Assembly: GCA_037833965.1 (NCBI GenBank)
Contig: AP031353.1
Location: 14,076,501 to 14,140,500, forward strand
Length of the DNA stretch: 64,000 nt
Direction: 5' to 3'
DNA from: Marchantia polymorpha subsp. ruderalis
Taxonomy: Eukaryota; Streptophyta; Marchantiopsida; Marchantiales; Marchantiaceae
The translations under genes were made by a program, and so were the position numbers. The notes beneath the pieces are model-generated. The model ran no database searches. It was not told the DNA's origin and saw nothing but the letters and a program-made list of their open reading frames with translations. Shown here in pieces: positions 12,600-24,985 of this stretch. Position 1 is the stretch's first letter; every line of letters starts with the position of its first letter.

Positions 12600-15500
12600 A
12601 CCGAGTCGCACGACCACGCACACCAACTAGTAACACACAAAGATCAAAAAATTATATTAAAATCTTACAACTTCACATTGATGATTTTGATACTAACAGC
12701 CTTGTTGTTATCAGAATCAGCCTCAATCAAATCAGCATATCAAGTATCAATGACTGATCTAGTCCGTGGCAAACAATTTCTCAAAATTTCAAACTTCCAA
12801 TAATATTTCATCTGCATCCGTGAACTCTAATCTAAACAATTAGAGTGAAAAAGAATGAAATTTGAAGCTTTTGTTGGATACGAGTGCAACGTCTTTGATT
12901 TACTTCATTTATCATGTATTAATTAATTCTCCATGTCATTTGTGTTAATGTCACAAATAAATTGAAGATGATTGATTTATTGTGTCTATTATCTTTCATG
13001 TCTGATTCTTGTTAATTGATTCAATCTCTTAATTCCATATAGTTTTCCAACTTGCATATGTCACTACATGTTGAAATATGATTGGATCTCCATAATTAAT
13101 TTAGAGTTTGAAGACATTTTTTTCATCAAATTATGCGTACTAAACACATGACTTGTCTATTGTCGTTCATAAATCCATGATGTTGAAAAAGATTCAATTT
13201 GATGCATTGTTGTTTTGGACTATGTACTCTCTTCATCAACAAAGTCACCATCATTGTCACTTGAGTTCTAGAAATCAAGCGGCAGGCACGTCTATATGTG
13301 AAAGCAATGTTGAACTTGAACTTAGTATCATTTTTTCAATTTCAACTTATTCATCACACAAACTTGCGCTTGATTTCACTTTCTCAACTTCATCCTACTC
13401 ACTATCATTTCTAGGAAATATAAAAAATGTGTTCTTCACGTGTCTGAGCAAGAAAACCTATCTTTGATAAGAACATTTCTAGTGATAATAATTTTAAACG
13501 TTTGGACAATATACTCTATATGCTTTTGACTCATTGTCATAGCCAACCAACATGCATCGTTTTGATTTCATGATTTTCCTACGTTCTTACTTTGGATAAT
13601 TAACATGAGCTATGCTTGTAAATATTCTAAGATGAAACAAATTGGATTTTTTATGATATAATAGTTTGAATGATGTCTATCCATTATCTGTTTTTTTTGG
13701 ACTGGTGATCAACAGAAGAGTTGATGTATTAACTACTTCACTTCATAATAACCTGCATAGTTGAACTTCAAGTGCCATTGTTTGAGTATTTTTTATTATT
13801 GTTCTGTTACATTGTTCTGAAATTGCATTATACTGAGGTGTTTGAGTTTGTGTCACATTTTTTGTAATGCCTTCTCCTTGCAAGTATGCTTCAAACTACT
13901 TGGATATATACTTGCATCTTTTGTTTGATCTTAAAATTTTGATATTCTTATCTATTTTTCTCTCTATCGTTGCTTTGAAAATTCAGCCGTAGGTTTAATT
14001 CTTTGTCCTTTCAAACGTGATTTTTGAATAACCTTCAATGAATGCTACAAAGAACCTAGACTTGCTTAGTTAAGTACACGCCAAAGTTCATATTACATCT
14101 GTAAGAACTAGTTTAAATTGTTCACTAGCTTTGTTGGTTGATGATCTAGGAAATTTTTCTCTTAATTGCTTATCAACCTCACATGATGTACAAATTTTAT
14201 GATTATCATCTATTCAAGTCATTCCTACTACATGATTCTCGCTAGACAAGTAACGTAATCCATAAAAGTCAAAATGACCAAACCTACGATGCCATAAGTT
14301 TGCGTCTGTTCTTTTCGTCATGTTGTTTATCTCAACAATTGATGAATTAAACATGTAAAACTTGCAACATTGGTCTCGACTACATGTAGTTATAACTTGA
14401 TTGTTAATCAAGTCATACATGATCCAACAATATCTTTGTGAAAATTAGATAGCATGGCCCTTATCTGCAAGTTTACCTATTGAAATTAAATTTTTGTGCA
14501 CAGACATAAAGAATATTGTCAAGCTTTATTCCATAAGTCTATACTCAAACATGAGCATTCTCATGTTCTACTCCAAGCTTCATATGTGAGCAGGTAGAGG
14601 CAAAATGTACCACACACCAAACAAGCAATATTATTACATTCACAAACCAGATGATATTGGTGAAGTCATGGAGGTCCGTTCTTTACTCTAATGTATCGAC
14701 AATTATGGAATCATTGTGCATTCCATTGAGATTTCTACCATACTCACATCTCATTGGTGCACGTTGTCAGTGCAAAGCTAGAACTGCATCTTCTTCAAAT
14801 TGTTTATTTCTCATATCTTGTAAGTGTACCTCAATGAGAAGTTTGGAGATATTAATTTTTAAAAAAAAGTAAGCTTCTTCAAAGCAACAATGCATTGAGT
14901 AACTCTTTTGTAAGATTGTGGCAGTTCATCAAGAACAAATGAATTCATTGCCTTGTCAGATAAAACCTCTCCCAATGACGATAATTTGTTCTTTAACTTC
15001 CAAGCTTTATAGATATATTGTGTAATCGATAATATCTCCATCATCTTGAGTGAGTGTAGCTATTGTGACAAGAGAAGTATTTGTTCTTGATCATACAAAT
15101 GAAAATTCTTCTTTAGCATTTGTCAAACGTCAGCTGAATCATCATTCTCAGACACTAAATCCACAAGATCATCATTTCATCACAAGACATTGTAATCTTC
15201 ACATGTTCTGTGTTCTTCAGTTTCATCAACTCGATCTTGTTCACAAGTATGTCATTTCTTGTCACAAGTAGCTTCTCATCATCTTGATTTTGTTTGTAGT
15301 CATTTCCCAGGAGTCGAATCTTTTGCGCATGGAACACATCTTCAGTCGCCAAATGCAATAGCTAGATTTTCCCACCAACTTGATGTTGTCTCTTGCAAGC
15401 ATCATCTTGCCATCTCCATCCATGACGAGGCAATTCGCACAATGGAAAAAAAATAAACCTCATTTTAGAGATCTTAGCTCACTATTTCTATTAGCTTGAT

Positions 15501-16260
15501 TGATCTGGCTCTGATCCATTTTAGAAAAACAATGTTCACCTTGAACGAGCTCTTGATTATTGTCACGGTACTTCCTTATATACAATTTTTGGTGTAGCAT
15601 GAAGACTTCGCTAGGTAACTTCAACGGCATACCACATATTTATCACTACCTTATTTGTTTCCTATCTATTGCTAAGCAGCTGTGTGACTCCCACATCATG
15701 CTTTTAAGGAGTGTTTATTCTAACAACATCTTGAATATTTTAGCTTTGACATATTTCAACATTTGTTTCTTAAACAAAAAATTTAATTTGTTTTTCATTA
15801 AAATCACATGACTCGACACAAGCACATGATGATGTAGATAAATTTGACTATGAATCTACTATATTAATCTATTCGATTGATCACAAAATAGCTGAAATTT
15901 CGGGGTCTACATACATTCTGATCACTCTAAAACTTGTGTTACATCCAAATTATGAAATTCACAGGAAATGTTTATATCCAAAATTCACAAGAAATTTACT
16001 CGTCAATGCTTAAGACCTACATTAAGTGTACACCTCTCTCTGCATTGTTGCAATCAACTTTATGTTGTACGTGTAAAATCCAAGAGAAACACAGCAACAT
16101 AGAAATAACGTGGTTCACCCTCAAGAAGAGTACTACGTCCACCAAGAACACGAGTACTTTTATTTCAGGTCATTTCCGGAAAGACATTTTGTACGAGACG
16201 AACCCCGAGATATTTATCCCTAGTCCAAGCAATTGTCCTAGCTATTTGTAGCTAAGACCC
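12600..16260 (-). mobile_element. Truncated, decayed Ty1/copia retrotransposon
   Basis: Read on the minus strand, the order is that of a Ty1/copia element. Gag is at about 15450-14860 (GKSSYCIWRLKMCS and YIYKAWKLKNKLSSLGE). A GAG-pre-integrase motif lies at about 14320-14250 (ANLWHRRFGHFDFYGLRYLS). Integrase segments lie at about 13950-13780 (KNIKILRSN, FEAYLQGEGI, TPQYN). The post-integrase motif lies at about 13590-13510 (LVGYDNESKAYRVY). A reverse-transcriptase start lies at about 13050-12950 (YASWKTIWN then EIESINKNQT). Stops and frameshifts are frequent, so it is inactive. The rest of reverse transcriptase and RNase H are not recognisable, so the element is 3'-truncated. The region above the primer site, to about 16260, is presumably the 5' LTR and leader, but no second LTR copy was found. 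Confidence 0.72.
15507..15518 (-). other. Retrotransposon primer-binding site (tRNA-Met type)
   Basis: On the minus strand this reads TGGATCAGAGCC. It closely matches the TGGTATCAGAGC primer site, complementary to initiator tRNA-Met, that most plant copia elements use. It lies immediately upstream of the gag relic in the right orientation, which supports the element's polarity and puts the 5' LTR boundary just above 15518. Confidence 0.65.
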
Positions 16261-18730
16261 GAGGTTACTCATTAATTAGAGTTAACCTCAACATACGTGC
16301 ACTTTACACAAGATCTAAAGGTTTTGGTTATTATCACAAATATCTTTGACTTGATATGAAGGATGTAGTAGGCTTACTTACCTGAATGGATGGAAAATCT
16401 GCATGTCAAATTCATTTGTTTTACGTCTTAAGATCTGCTTGACCTCTACAGGTTGTAGCAAGCATGATCATGTAATGAGCAACAGAAAGAAGTACAGTAT
16501 AGAAGGTCAGGATCTGCTCTGCAACTGGCCTGCCCTTGTGGCCATCATGTTCTGTATATTGGCTGAAGAAACTCCAAACTCCATATTGCAACTATGACCA
16601 AAATAACAAGGAGGAGTGATTCTTTCTTTCCCAACGTTTGAAACCTACTTAAGCTAATCGATAAGTACATGCGCTCGGAGAGCAGAAGGTAGCGTCAAGC
16701 TTCTACTCGCAAATCTGCGCGGACGTATGAACATGAAGTTCATATTCTAAAAAAATATAGTCTTTGAGTATCTTTCAATTTGCGCTTGACAGAGAAAAAG
16801 TAATGTCGCGGCCACATGCTTATAAAGAGCTCAATGTCGATGACACCATCCAGTTGTTAATGCGCACAACGCCAAGATGGGTACCATGAGGCAAAGTAGA
16901 CTTTAATACATAATAAATGTGGGGATTGCTAGTTATCCTCACGTAGGGCTAATTAACCCTCACACTAGTATAATCTATTCTCTTGTTGATTGAAGAGTTA
17001 CACCGTGTCTTGATTGCTACTCATCCTACATCTACCAATCAGATAAGAGTATGGAGTAAAGTGAGAGCTAATTAGCGAGGACTAGTATTGTATTGTGCAT
17101 ATTATCATGTAAGTATTCTAAGTAGGACAATTAATATCACAAATTTTTTTATCACTTTAAATTAAGAATAATATTTCTATAATAATTTTGATATTAAACA
17201 GAGAATTTTATTTCAATCCATTTTTTTCTTTCTAAACACAGTATAATGTGAGTGAAATGAATAAAAATTATTAAATCAAAATTATAAAGATGTAAATAAT
17301 TTATTTAAATTGATCATAACATAATTGAAATATTAAAGATCGTCATGTATACTTTGTATCAGTAGAAGTCTAACGGTTGTATATATAGCACAAAATCAGG
17401 TCAATCCTCCAACTGGCTTTCAAAACGTTATTTCTAAATACGTTCAAAGTGAGATAGGACAGTCGATATACACAGACAATGCCGAATCCCATCCAACACG
17501 GGTCACAGAATGAACAGTTGACCTTGCTATTTTGAATCAAAACATTTACCAGAACTATAATTAGATGCAAGAAGTTGACAAAAATGGGCAAAAATGGACC
17601 TTTCCCTTGCAACACGGGTCACTTTTCGGAAAAGTTGACCCGTGCTCGGAAAGAAGCCAACGAACAAGCTTCTATCAAACGATAGCGCACACAGAAAAGA
17701 CATCCGTTCGCAGTCGTCGCCTCTTCCGCATCTTCTCGTGATTTCAACAGGTTCAATCTTTAAAGCTCCTGTCAATCAGGTTCAATCAATCCAATGAAGA
17801 GCTTGCCCTGTGGACACTAAGTACATTACTTTCGAGCACCTCGTTGACTGTAATGTAAATGAGAAAGCCTCGTACCGGGTCGTACATCGGTGATGCTATC
17901 CCCTCTGGCCCCGTTCACTAAAGCGAAAGCAGCACGCATCGGACGAAGTCTACGACAGGATGCAAAGTTTAGCAAATTGCGGCTAATAACAATAATGACG
18001 ATGTACATTGGACGGCTGCGTGACTGATGCAGGCAGCGATAGCGTACTGTACTCCATGGTGGCATGCCGGGCAGCAGCTGGTGCGACTCATGTCTCCTTC
18101 GATCGGCGAGAATTTAGTCAGAGAATTAGAGAAGGGGCTCCACAGCTCCCTCCTCACTTTAGTGACAAGTCACTTTGGCCGCAGTTCGCACTTTATTGAG
18201 CAGAAAGAGCAGGACGGTGGCCATCCCTATTTCGAATACACCCGAACCTCAAGGAAATATAATCTGAATTGACTGACTGGGAGTGGATATGAGTATGTTC
18301 TGAGAAGATATTATATCCTCATATATTGTGGAATAAAAAATTCAACTGAGTATGCCGAGAGTTGAGAACATGCCTTTCTCTTGTCTATTAGCCTTCCATT
18401 CATGTATAAATCGAACACTTTGCAGAATAGTCTAGTTAGTATTCTTAATTTGATGGTTTCAACCGATTTCTCTTAATTGAGACAGAGTTACTTTTCTTCT
18501 CCAATATTCTCATTTTTCCATCGATTGTAATACAGTACAACCTACTAAGAAACGTACAAATACTTGACAAAATGTGTATGATAATTTCAAGATTTAGAGT
18601 ATTATAAAGAATTTCCTCATATGAGATGAGAGAATACAACGTGTGATATATAATTTATCATGCTGATTTGTCCTACTCATTTGAATGTGACTTATGGTGC
18701 ACTAAGTGGCGTAATGAGACGGTATGTGAT
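16261..18730. other. AT-rich region without recognisable genes
   Basis: I see only short frames without family motifs. The stretch is AT-rich, especially 17.1-17.35 kb and 18.3-18.8 kb, and probably consists of decayed transposon DNA continuing from the copia element. Confidence 0.45.
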
Positions 18731-18736
18731 GTACTA

Positions 18737-18938
18737 CATTTGTTATTGTTCATGAAATAAAAAATAAAAAATTTCATAAAAAAACAAATATTCTTATGAT
18801 CGATAACTTGTTAGTGTATATATGCATACATTGATCATTTGTTATTGTTCACGCAACAACCCAAAAAAAAAATTAGTTCATAAAAAAATAAAAGTCCATT
18901 ATCGACAACTTGTTAGTGTATATCTGCAAACATTGACT
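18737..18938. repeat. Two-copy 99-bp tandem repeat
   Basis: A unit starting with catttgttattgttca at 18737 recurs at 18836. The second halves also match: a run of A's, then aacttgttagtgtatat, then an acattga end. The copies differ by substitutions and small indels. The repeat is AT-rich, lies some 550 bp upstream of the NPF transporter start and shows no coding potential. Confidence 0.75.
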
Positions 18939-19473
18939 ATCTTGGATCCATTAGTATACAGAGAGAGAGGAATGGATGGTGCAGTGGATCAATGAAGTAC
19001 TGTAATCTTTATGGTACGAAGTTAGATAATGGGGACATTATAGGTGCACCATTTCCTGTGGCCATGCGATTGGGGCAGGGCGAGTCTGCTACTCCTTTGG
19101 TTGACGGAGTCGTCCCTCACTTTAGAGAGCAAAGTTCGGATGTACGCATGGTGGTGATGATGTCAGTGTCAAGGAATGTCGTCGTCGAGCAGAAGATATT
19201 ATGTCTGGATTTTGACGGCAGCGACCGTGTGTCCAAGACGAGCCCAGGAAACGTGGTCAGAGTCGAGGTGATGTTGCTCCCTCAGGCGCCGCTGACTTTC
19301 GTCAACGGCGTCCGCCGCTGCGCAAAATCACGATTCGCGCCACGAACTCGTTCGCTCGCACCGCTCGCTCTCATGGATTTCTGCACTCCTGTGCGACCCG
19401 CACCTTGTCGCCGGCTCCCATTGCTGCAGCAGCAGCGTTTCGATCCACTGGGCTGTATCTTTCCCTCCCTGCT

Positions 19474-22400
19474 ATGGGTCGCGAGATCAGCGAAAAGGTT
19501 CGTTTGCTGCTGTCTTTTGATTCTGATGCCGGAGATTCTTGTTCGTTTCCCAAGCTGCTTCTCGAATTCGCGGAGTTCGAATTAATTCTGATTTTCGACC
19601 ATCTCGGAAGATTGGAATCGTTGGAAAAGGTTCGCATGCGATCGTTTTTCCTGAAATTTATCTGAATTTTCAGACTCTCGTTCTTCTTCTGTAGTCGGCG
19701 CATCTGCAGGGAGGCGAAGGAGCGAAGCGCGACCAGATTCTCGAAGAAAGCAAATTGTCGCAGATCTCGGAGACGACGAAACATGGCGAGGGAGCATTGG
19801 AATCCCGTGGAGCTGCGAACGGTAGCTGGAATGCGGAGACTCGGGACGAAAGCAGCCCTCCCGACACCTTGCAGAGGTACGAGCATGCTCTCGACGGAAG
19901 CACGGATTGGTATGGACGACCCGCTCGCAGAGCAACGACGGGAGGCTGGAAAGCCGCCAAATACATCACAGGTACGTCAGTTCTGATCTCAGCGATTTCA
20001 GCAATCACAGCCTGCTTCTAATTTATCAGACTTGTGAGTTCCAGCAATCCGTCGGAATGCTGAACTTAGAGAAGATTTCAGAAACATATGCCGCCGTCGT
20101 CGTGGTAATTCTTACGAGCGCATTCTCTGCTAACGCTCGAATTGCTCTGAATCGCCCTGCAGTCGAACAAGTGCTCGTGAATTGGTCCTACTTCGGAATC
20201 GGCAAGAACTTGGTCTTGTACATGACGGCCGTCATGCACCAGGGCAATGCCGACGGATCAAACTACGTGACCAACTGGATGGGCGCAGTTTTCGTCGCAC
20301 CGCTCATCGGTGCTTTCATGGCCGATTCCAACCGTGGACGCTACTTCACAACATTCGTATTCTCTGCCCTGTTCGGAATCGTAAGCAATCTTCAATACAT
20401 TTCTCCAAATCCATGTGAAGCAGATCTCGAGTCGAGAGACAGAATTGCTAAGCACGCATCAGTCCCTGCATGCAACCCCAAGGCTGCAAATCCTCCTGCT
20501 TAGAACTCAGATTCTGATTGATCTGCATTCACAGCACGCACCAGCAATTCTAGAAATTTGATCTTCTTTTCGAGCCTGCTTAGAAGGCTACCTTCCCGAA
20601 TCCCAAATCTGACAGTGGGGGTGAAAATGCAACTGAAGAAGCTTGGATTCTGTACATTTGGACGACTAGTAAGAATGTGGCTAAGTTTTATGCACTCGGT
20701 TCTGCCACAGGGGCTGCTGATACTGACCATATCAACGAACATACACTCTTTGAGACCACCTCAATGTCCATCCCGGGATCTGAATTGCAAGTCCGCCACG
20801 GCAGTTCAAAGCACAGTTCTCACAATCGGATTGTACATGGCCGGCATTGCGTTCGGTGCTTTGACACCGCCCGTCACTGTCTTCGGAGCGGACCAGTTCG
20901 ATGAAAATGACGCAGTGGAGAGAAAACAGAGAAGCTCGTACTGGAACTGGAATTATCAGGCGATCACGCTCGGAGCCATGGGAGCTGCCATCGCCATTGT
21001 GACGATTCAAGAGAATGTGAGCTGGGGTCTGGGGTACGGCATCTGTGCTGGATTGGGGTTTGTAGGCATGTCCTTTTTCGTCGGGGCCTCGAAGTTGTAT
21101 CGTTTCCAGAAGCTCCAAGGGAATGCAGCGATGAGGATCGCCCAGGTGCTGGTGGCGGCTTCGCGGAAACTCACTCTCAGAGTTAAAGATGTCGATAAAC
21201 TGTACGAAGAGATCGATCCGGAATCAGAACAAAAGAAGAAGATTAACCATACCAATGGTTTCAAGTAAGTCTGCCCTTCTCATATTACTGACTGCTCCCG
21301 TATTCTTACAATCCACTCCTGGTTTCGTTGAAACAAATATCATCGACTCGAAAGCTTCCCATTCCACGAGATTGTGTTCTTAGGAAAACCAATGTTCCGA
21401 GTGCAATGAATGTTTCGAAGTCTGATGTGAGTTGTTAAGACATGACAATGCCTAATGTTCGAAATGCGGACGAACCTTGCCGCATACTAGATTTGATAAT
21501 CTTGTGAGAATGAGTGAGAAATGTTCGTGCTTCATGAAATGGTCCTTTAACCTCTAGAGACTCTCAGCTTAACTATTAAATCTAGAACTGCTGAACAAAC
21601 TATTTAACTGTACCCAGTAGACAATGCTGAGTGGAATAGTTGCAGCTCGCATGTATTGTCTGAACCTCCTCAGTTGCCCATGACCCTAGAATTGAATTGA
21701 ATCTCATTCCTGGTGTGCCATATCTGAGAATGAAATTATATGTGGCGCAGAATTCTGGACAAGGCCGCATTATGGACTCCCAAAGACCAGAAGGCTGTAC
21801 AAGTCACAGGTAAAGTTAATCAGTGGTACCTGTGCCCCGTCACTCAGGTGGAAGAAGTGAAATCGGTCCTGAGGTTGCTGCCGATTTTCGCCACAACCAT
21901 CATCTACTCCACTGTCTACATGCAAATGACCACCCTCTTCGTGGTGCAAGGGGATAGCATGGACACGAGAGTGGGGACGATCAAAATCCCATCAGCAACC
22001 CTGTCCGTGGTGGAGCAGATCACCATCGTACCTGGGGTCATATTGTACGATCGATTGCTGGTGCCAGCTCTCAGAAGATACACTGGCCATCCCAAAGGGT
22101 TCTCGGACCTGAAGCGCATGGGAGTGGGTCTAGTGCTGTCCATCATAGCCATGGGAGTATCAGCTCTGGTCGAGGCTAAGCGACTGCAAGTGGCCCGACG
22201 CTATGGCTTGCTAGAAGCTCAGGACGAGGAGACGGCGCCAGTGCCTCTGTCGATCATGTGGCTGATCCCCCAATACTTCCTGGTGGGCATCTCAGAGGTT
22301 TTCACGTACATAGGATTGATGGAAATGTTCTACGATGAGTGTCCCGAGTCGCTCCGAAGCGTGAGCAACGCCATTCAGCTCCTGACGAACTCCCTCGGCA

Positions 22401-22759
22401 GCTACTTCAGCACCATTCTCATCACAGTCGTGAACAAGGTCACCAGAAAAGACGGTGGATGGATCTCCAACGACAATCTGAACACGGGCCATCTCGATCG
22501 CTTCTACTGGCTCATGGTCGTTCTGAGTCTGATCAATTTCCTCCTCTACGTTTTCTTCGCCATTCGATACAAACCTCTGCAAATGGTGCACCCTGTCGGA
22601 CGCCCTCCAGTCGAGCTCGTGCCCTTTGACGATGGGAGCAAGGGAGGAGTTAACGGCCAGGATCCGAGCTCTCTTCTCACTCCACAAAAGGAAAAAGAAA
22701 AAGAAAGCTTCCGAGCACCGACAGGAAAGCAGAAACCTTCTCTTTCATCGGAGACTTGA
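19474..22759 (+). CDS. NPF (NRT1/PTR) family transporter lacking ExxER
   Basis: This encodes a 12-TM major-facilitator protein of the NPF/POT family, which carries nitrate, peptides, hormones or other solutes across the plasma or vacuolar membrane. Exons with matching phases are 19474-19497 (or to 19629), 19695-19971, 20163-20380, 20711-21264 and 21751-22759, giving about 693 aa. Family landmarks are DGSTDWYGRPARRATTGGWK before TM1, NLVLYMTAVMHQGN, WMGAVFVAPLIGAFMAD, FGADQFDE, and RILDKAALW after the central loop. CPVTQVEEVKSVLRLLPIFA and WLIPQYFLVGISEVFTYIG follow. Translation ends in a long polar tail rich in K, E and S. The proton-coupling ExxER motif of TM1 is replaced by QVLVN just before WSYFGIG. 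ExxER is also missing in some NPF members described as exporters or bidirectional carriers (NPF7.3-like). Substrate cannot be deduced. The first exon is the least certain part. Confidence 0.9.
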
Positions 22760-24985
22760 ATCTGTTTTCAGTTAACTGTAATTCAATAACTCAGTTTTGT
22801 TAATTTAATACGAGGTCAGGCATCATTGGACCAAGATTCTGAAGTATCTCTGAATTTTTAGTGCATTGTATATATTTACACTTGAAGATAAAATTCCGAT
22901 GATCATGATAAATGTCACACAGCGCACAACATTGGCCGATACGATTCGTGACTTGTATTCTAGAAAATACGTGGGACATGGAATACATTGTTTTCAATCA
23001 TAACTCAAACTCGAAAATCCTTAGATGTATGGTTTATTGAAAGCATGCGAGGTCGTGACCCCAATTGCTACATTGAAAAGTCTACCAAATCCTAGAATGA
23101 CCACTCTAGTCCTACTATCGGGTGCTATCGAATGAACCTCTTTATAAACTCTACACTTTATGAATCATCCATATCTTCATACATCTGCTCAACCCCTTCT
23201 GCCCCTTGATCTGGATCCTCTCGATCTGCCAAATCTGATCAAATGCATGGCAATCCAGAGCCTGGCAAGCCTGGGAGGAGTTGTTTCCGCAGCCACAGGG
23301 AGGGGAGCGTTGGAACTCATCTCTCCTTGTTTCTAGCCGACCGCAATTCCCGTGAATGCAGAGGTGTAAGCCAGAGTCCTTACGGAGAGCCAATAGGAAG
23401 GGAACTTGTTTGCAATGTGTAACAGGGGAGGGGGAATGGGACAACAAGAATCACTCAGCAGCGAGAAACCACCTCCTCCCTGCAGAAGTTTGTAGACATG
23501 TGGACGGTCTAAACTCTCCCATAACTGGAACCGTGCATGATCTACAAGAGCTCTTTGTCTAAGTTTTCGACAAGCTTTTATGCATCGATATATATAACTC
23601 ACATACTATTATAAATCAATCTATTAAACATGTTCTGCATAATGCTTCAACGGCTTGATTGTGAGTATTATGCACAATATATAAAAATTGATTCCGAGAA
23701 ATAATAGAATACTGCAATCTAAATCATAACATGAATAATTTTGATCCTATATAAGATCATTTTATAAACTGTTCTAAAATTTCTTAACATGCTTATCATG
23801 ACAAGAAACGAGATATTTAGACTTATGCGATTGCATTCAATTCTCTACACGGGAAAAACCGGTAAGAGACTTGAGGGTGGAAAAAATTGATGAAATATAC
23901 GCTGCATGTTTTAGAATGTGTTCAAAACACAACGCAATATCAGATGCTTTGGCAAGCTTTGAGTTTCAGAGGGCCAACCAAATTTATTGTCTGAAACAGA
24001 CTGCCGGATTTAGAATGGAGCCGTCAGGGCTTGCCCCGTACAGTCCCTAACCTTGCCGGCTATATCTCCCCGAGTATGGTGTCAACCCGTAGTCAGGGCA
24101 CGCTGTAGTCCAAGTACTCTTACGAAGCAAACGAAGTCAACTTCTTTCTAGTTCCATTTCCTAAACGACATCGCATCAGCTTCATTACTTTTAAATTGGC
24201 GATCCGTTTTCTAAAACCTCCACTTCATTCCTTGACTACTCGATTGAAAGATCATAAACTCTCACTGATCCGTGAGACAGCTAGTCAATTTAGGACAATC
24301 AACCATAAAACGTCACCGGCATTGGATCGTGCATTAGCAATACTACATTGTTGGATATGTCCAACTCGTTTATCATTTATGTCTCGAAAGTTTTCATTCT
24401 TCGCTTATTTGTTGGAGAGGTGGACATTCAAACCATGTGAACTCGCGACCACCAACTTCCACTTCCTCCATAGTATCGACCGATGGACCAGGTCATGGAA
24501 CTGACCAGACAGACAGACTGGCTGTTGGGGAGCTCGTTAGAGCAGCCATTTAGACAACGCTATACAAAATTATAACGACAACAACTGATCAGCATGTTCC
24601 AAAAAGTGACATTTACATTGCACCATCTTGGCATAAAACGAATAAAACAGATACTTATATTCGCACACAGGCAAACCAACAGTAGACTCGTGCCACACAA
24701 GCAGAACAATGACACGGTATTAAACAGCATCGTGAACCGATAATTAATTTCACTTCAACATACAAACACATGGGACAGGCAGTATTTTGTGTACGTGATC
24801 TAAACATATACTGTACTTCTACTCAATGGGGCTCAAAATGTCGGGTTTTCAAGAGCAGTGTCAACAACGGAGCCGTACAAACCTTCTAGCTAAGCTCTTT
24901 TGTGGTCCTACCGACCCCCTGGTGCTGCTCCTTGTCGCAACAGGAACGTCAAACCAGATGCCACAGGTATTGACAAGAATAATAA
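22760..24985. other. Intergenic region between convergent genes
   Basis: No gene is supported. This interval separates the 3' ends of the NPF transporter and of the TSP1 membrane protein, so it should hold both 3' UTRs. Small frames near 23.2-23.6 kb on both strands overlap each other and carry no recognised motif. Confidence 0.45.

Noticed and set aside
18992-19585. 197-codon plus-strand frame upstream of the NPF gene
   Set aside because: Composition is patternless, and it overlaps the proposed leader and first exon of the NPF gene in another frame; probably 5' flank.
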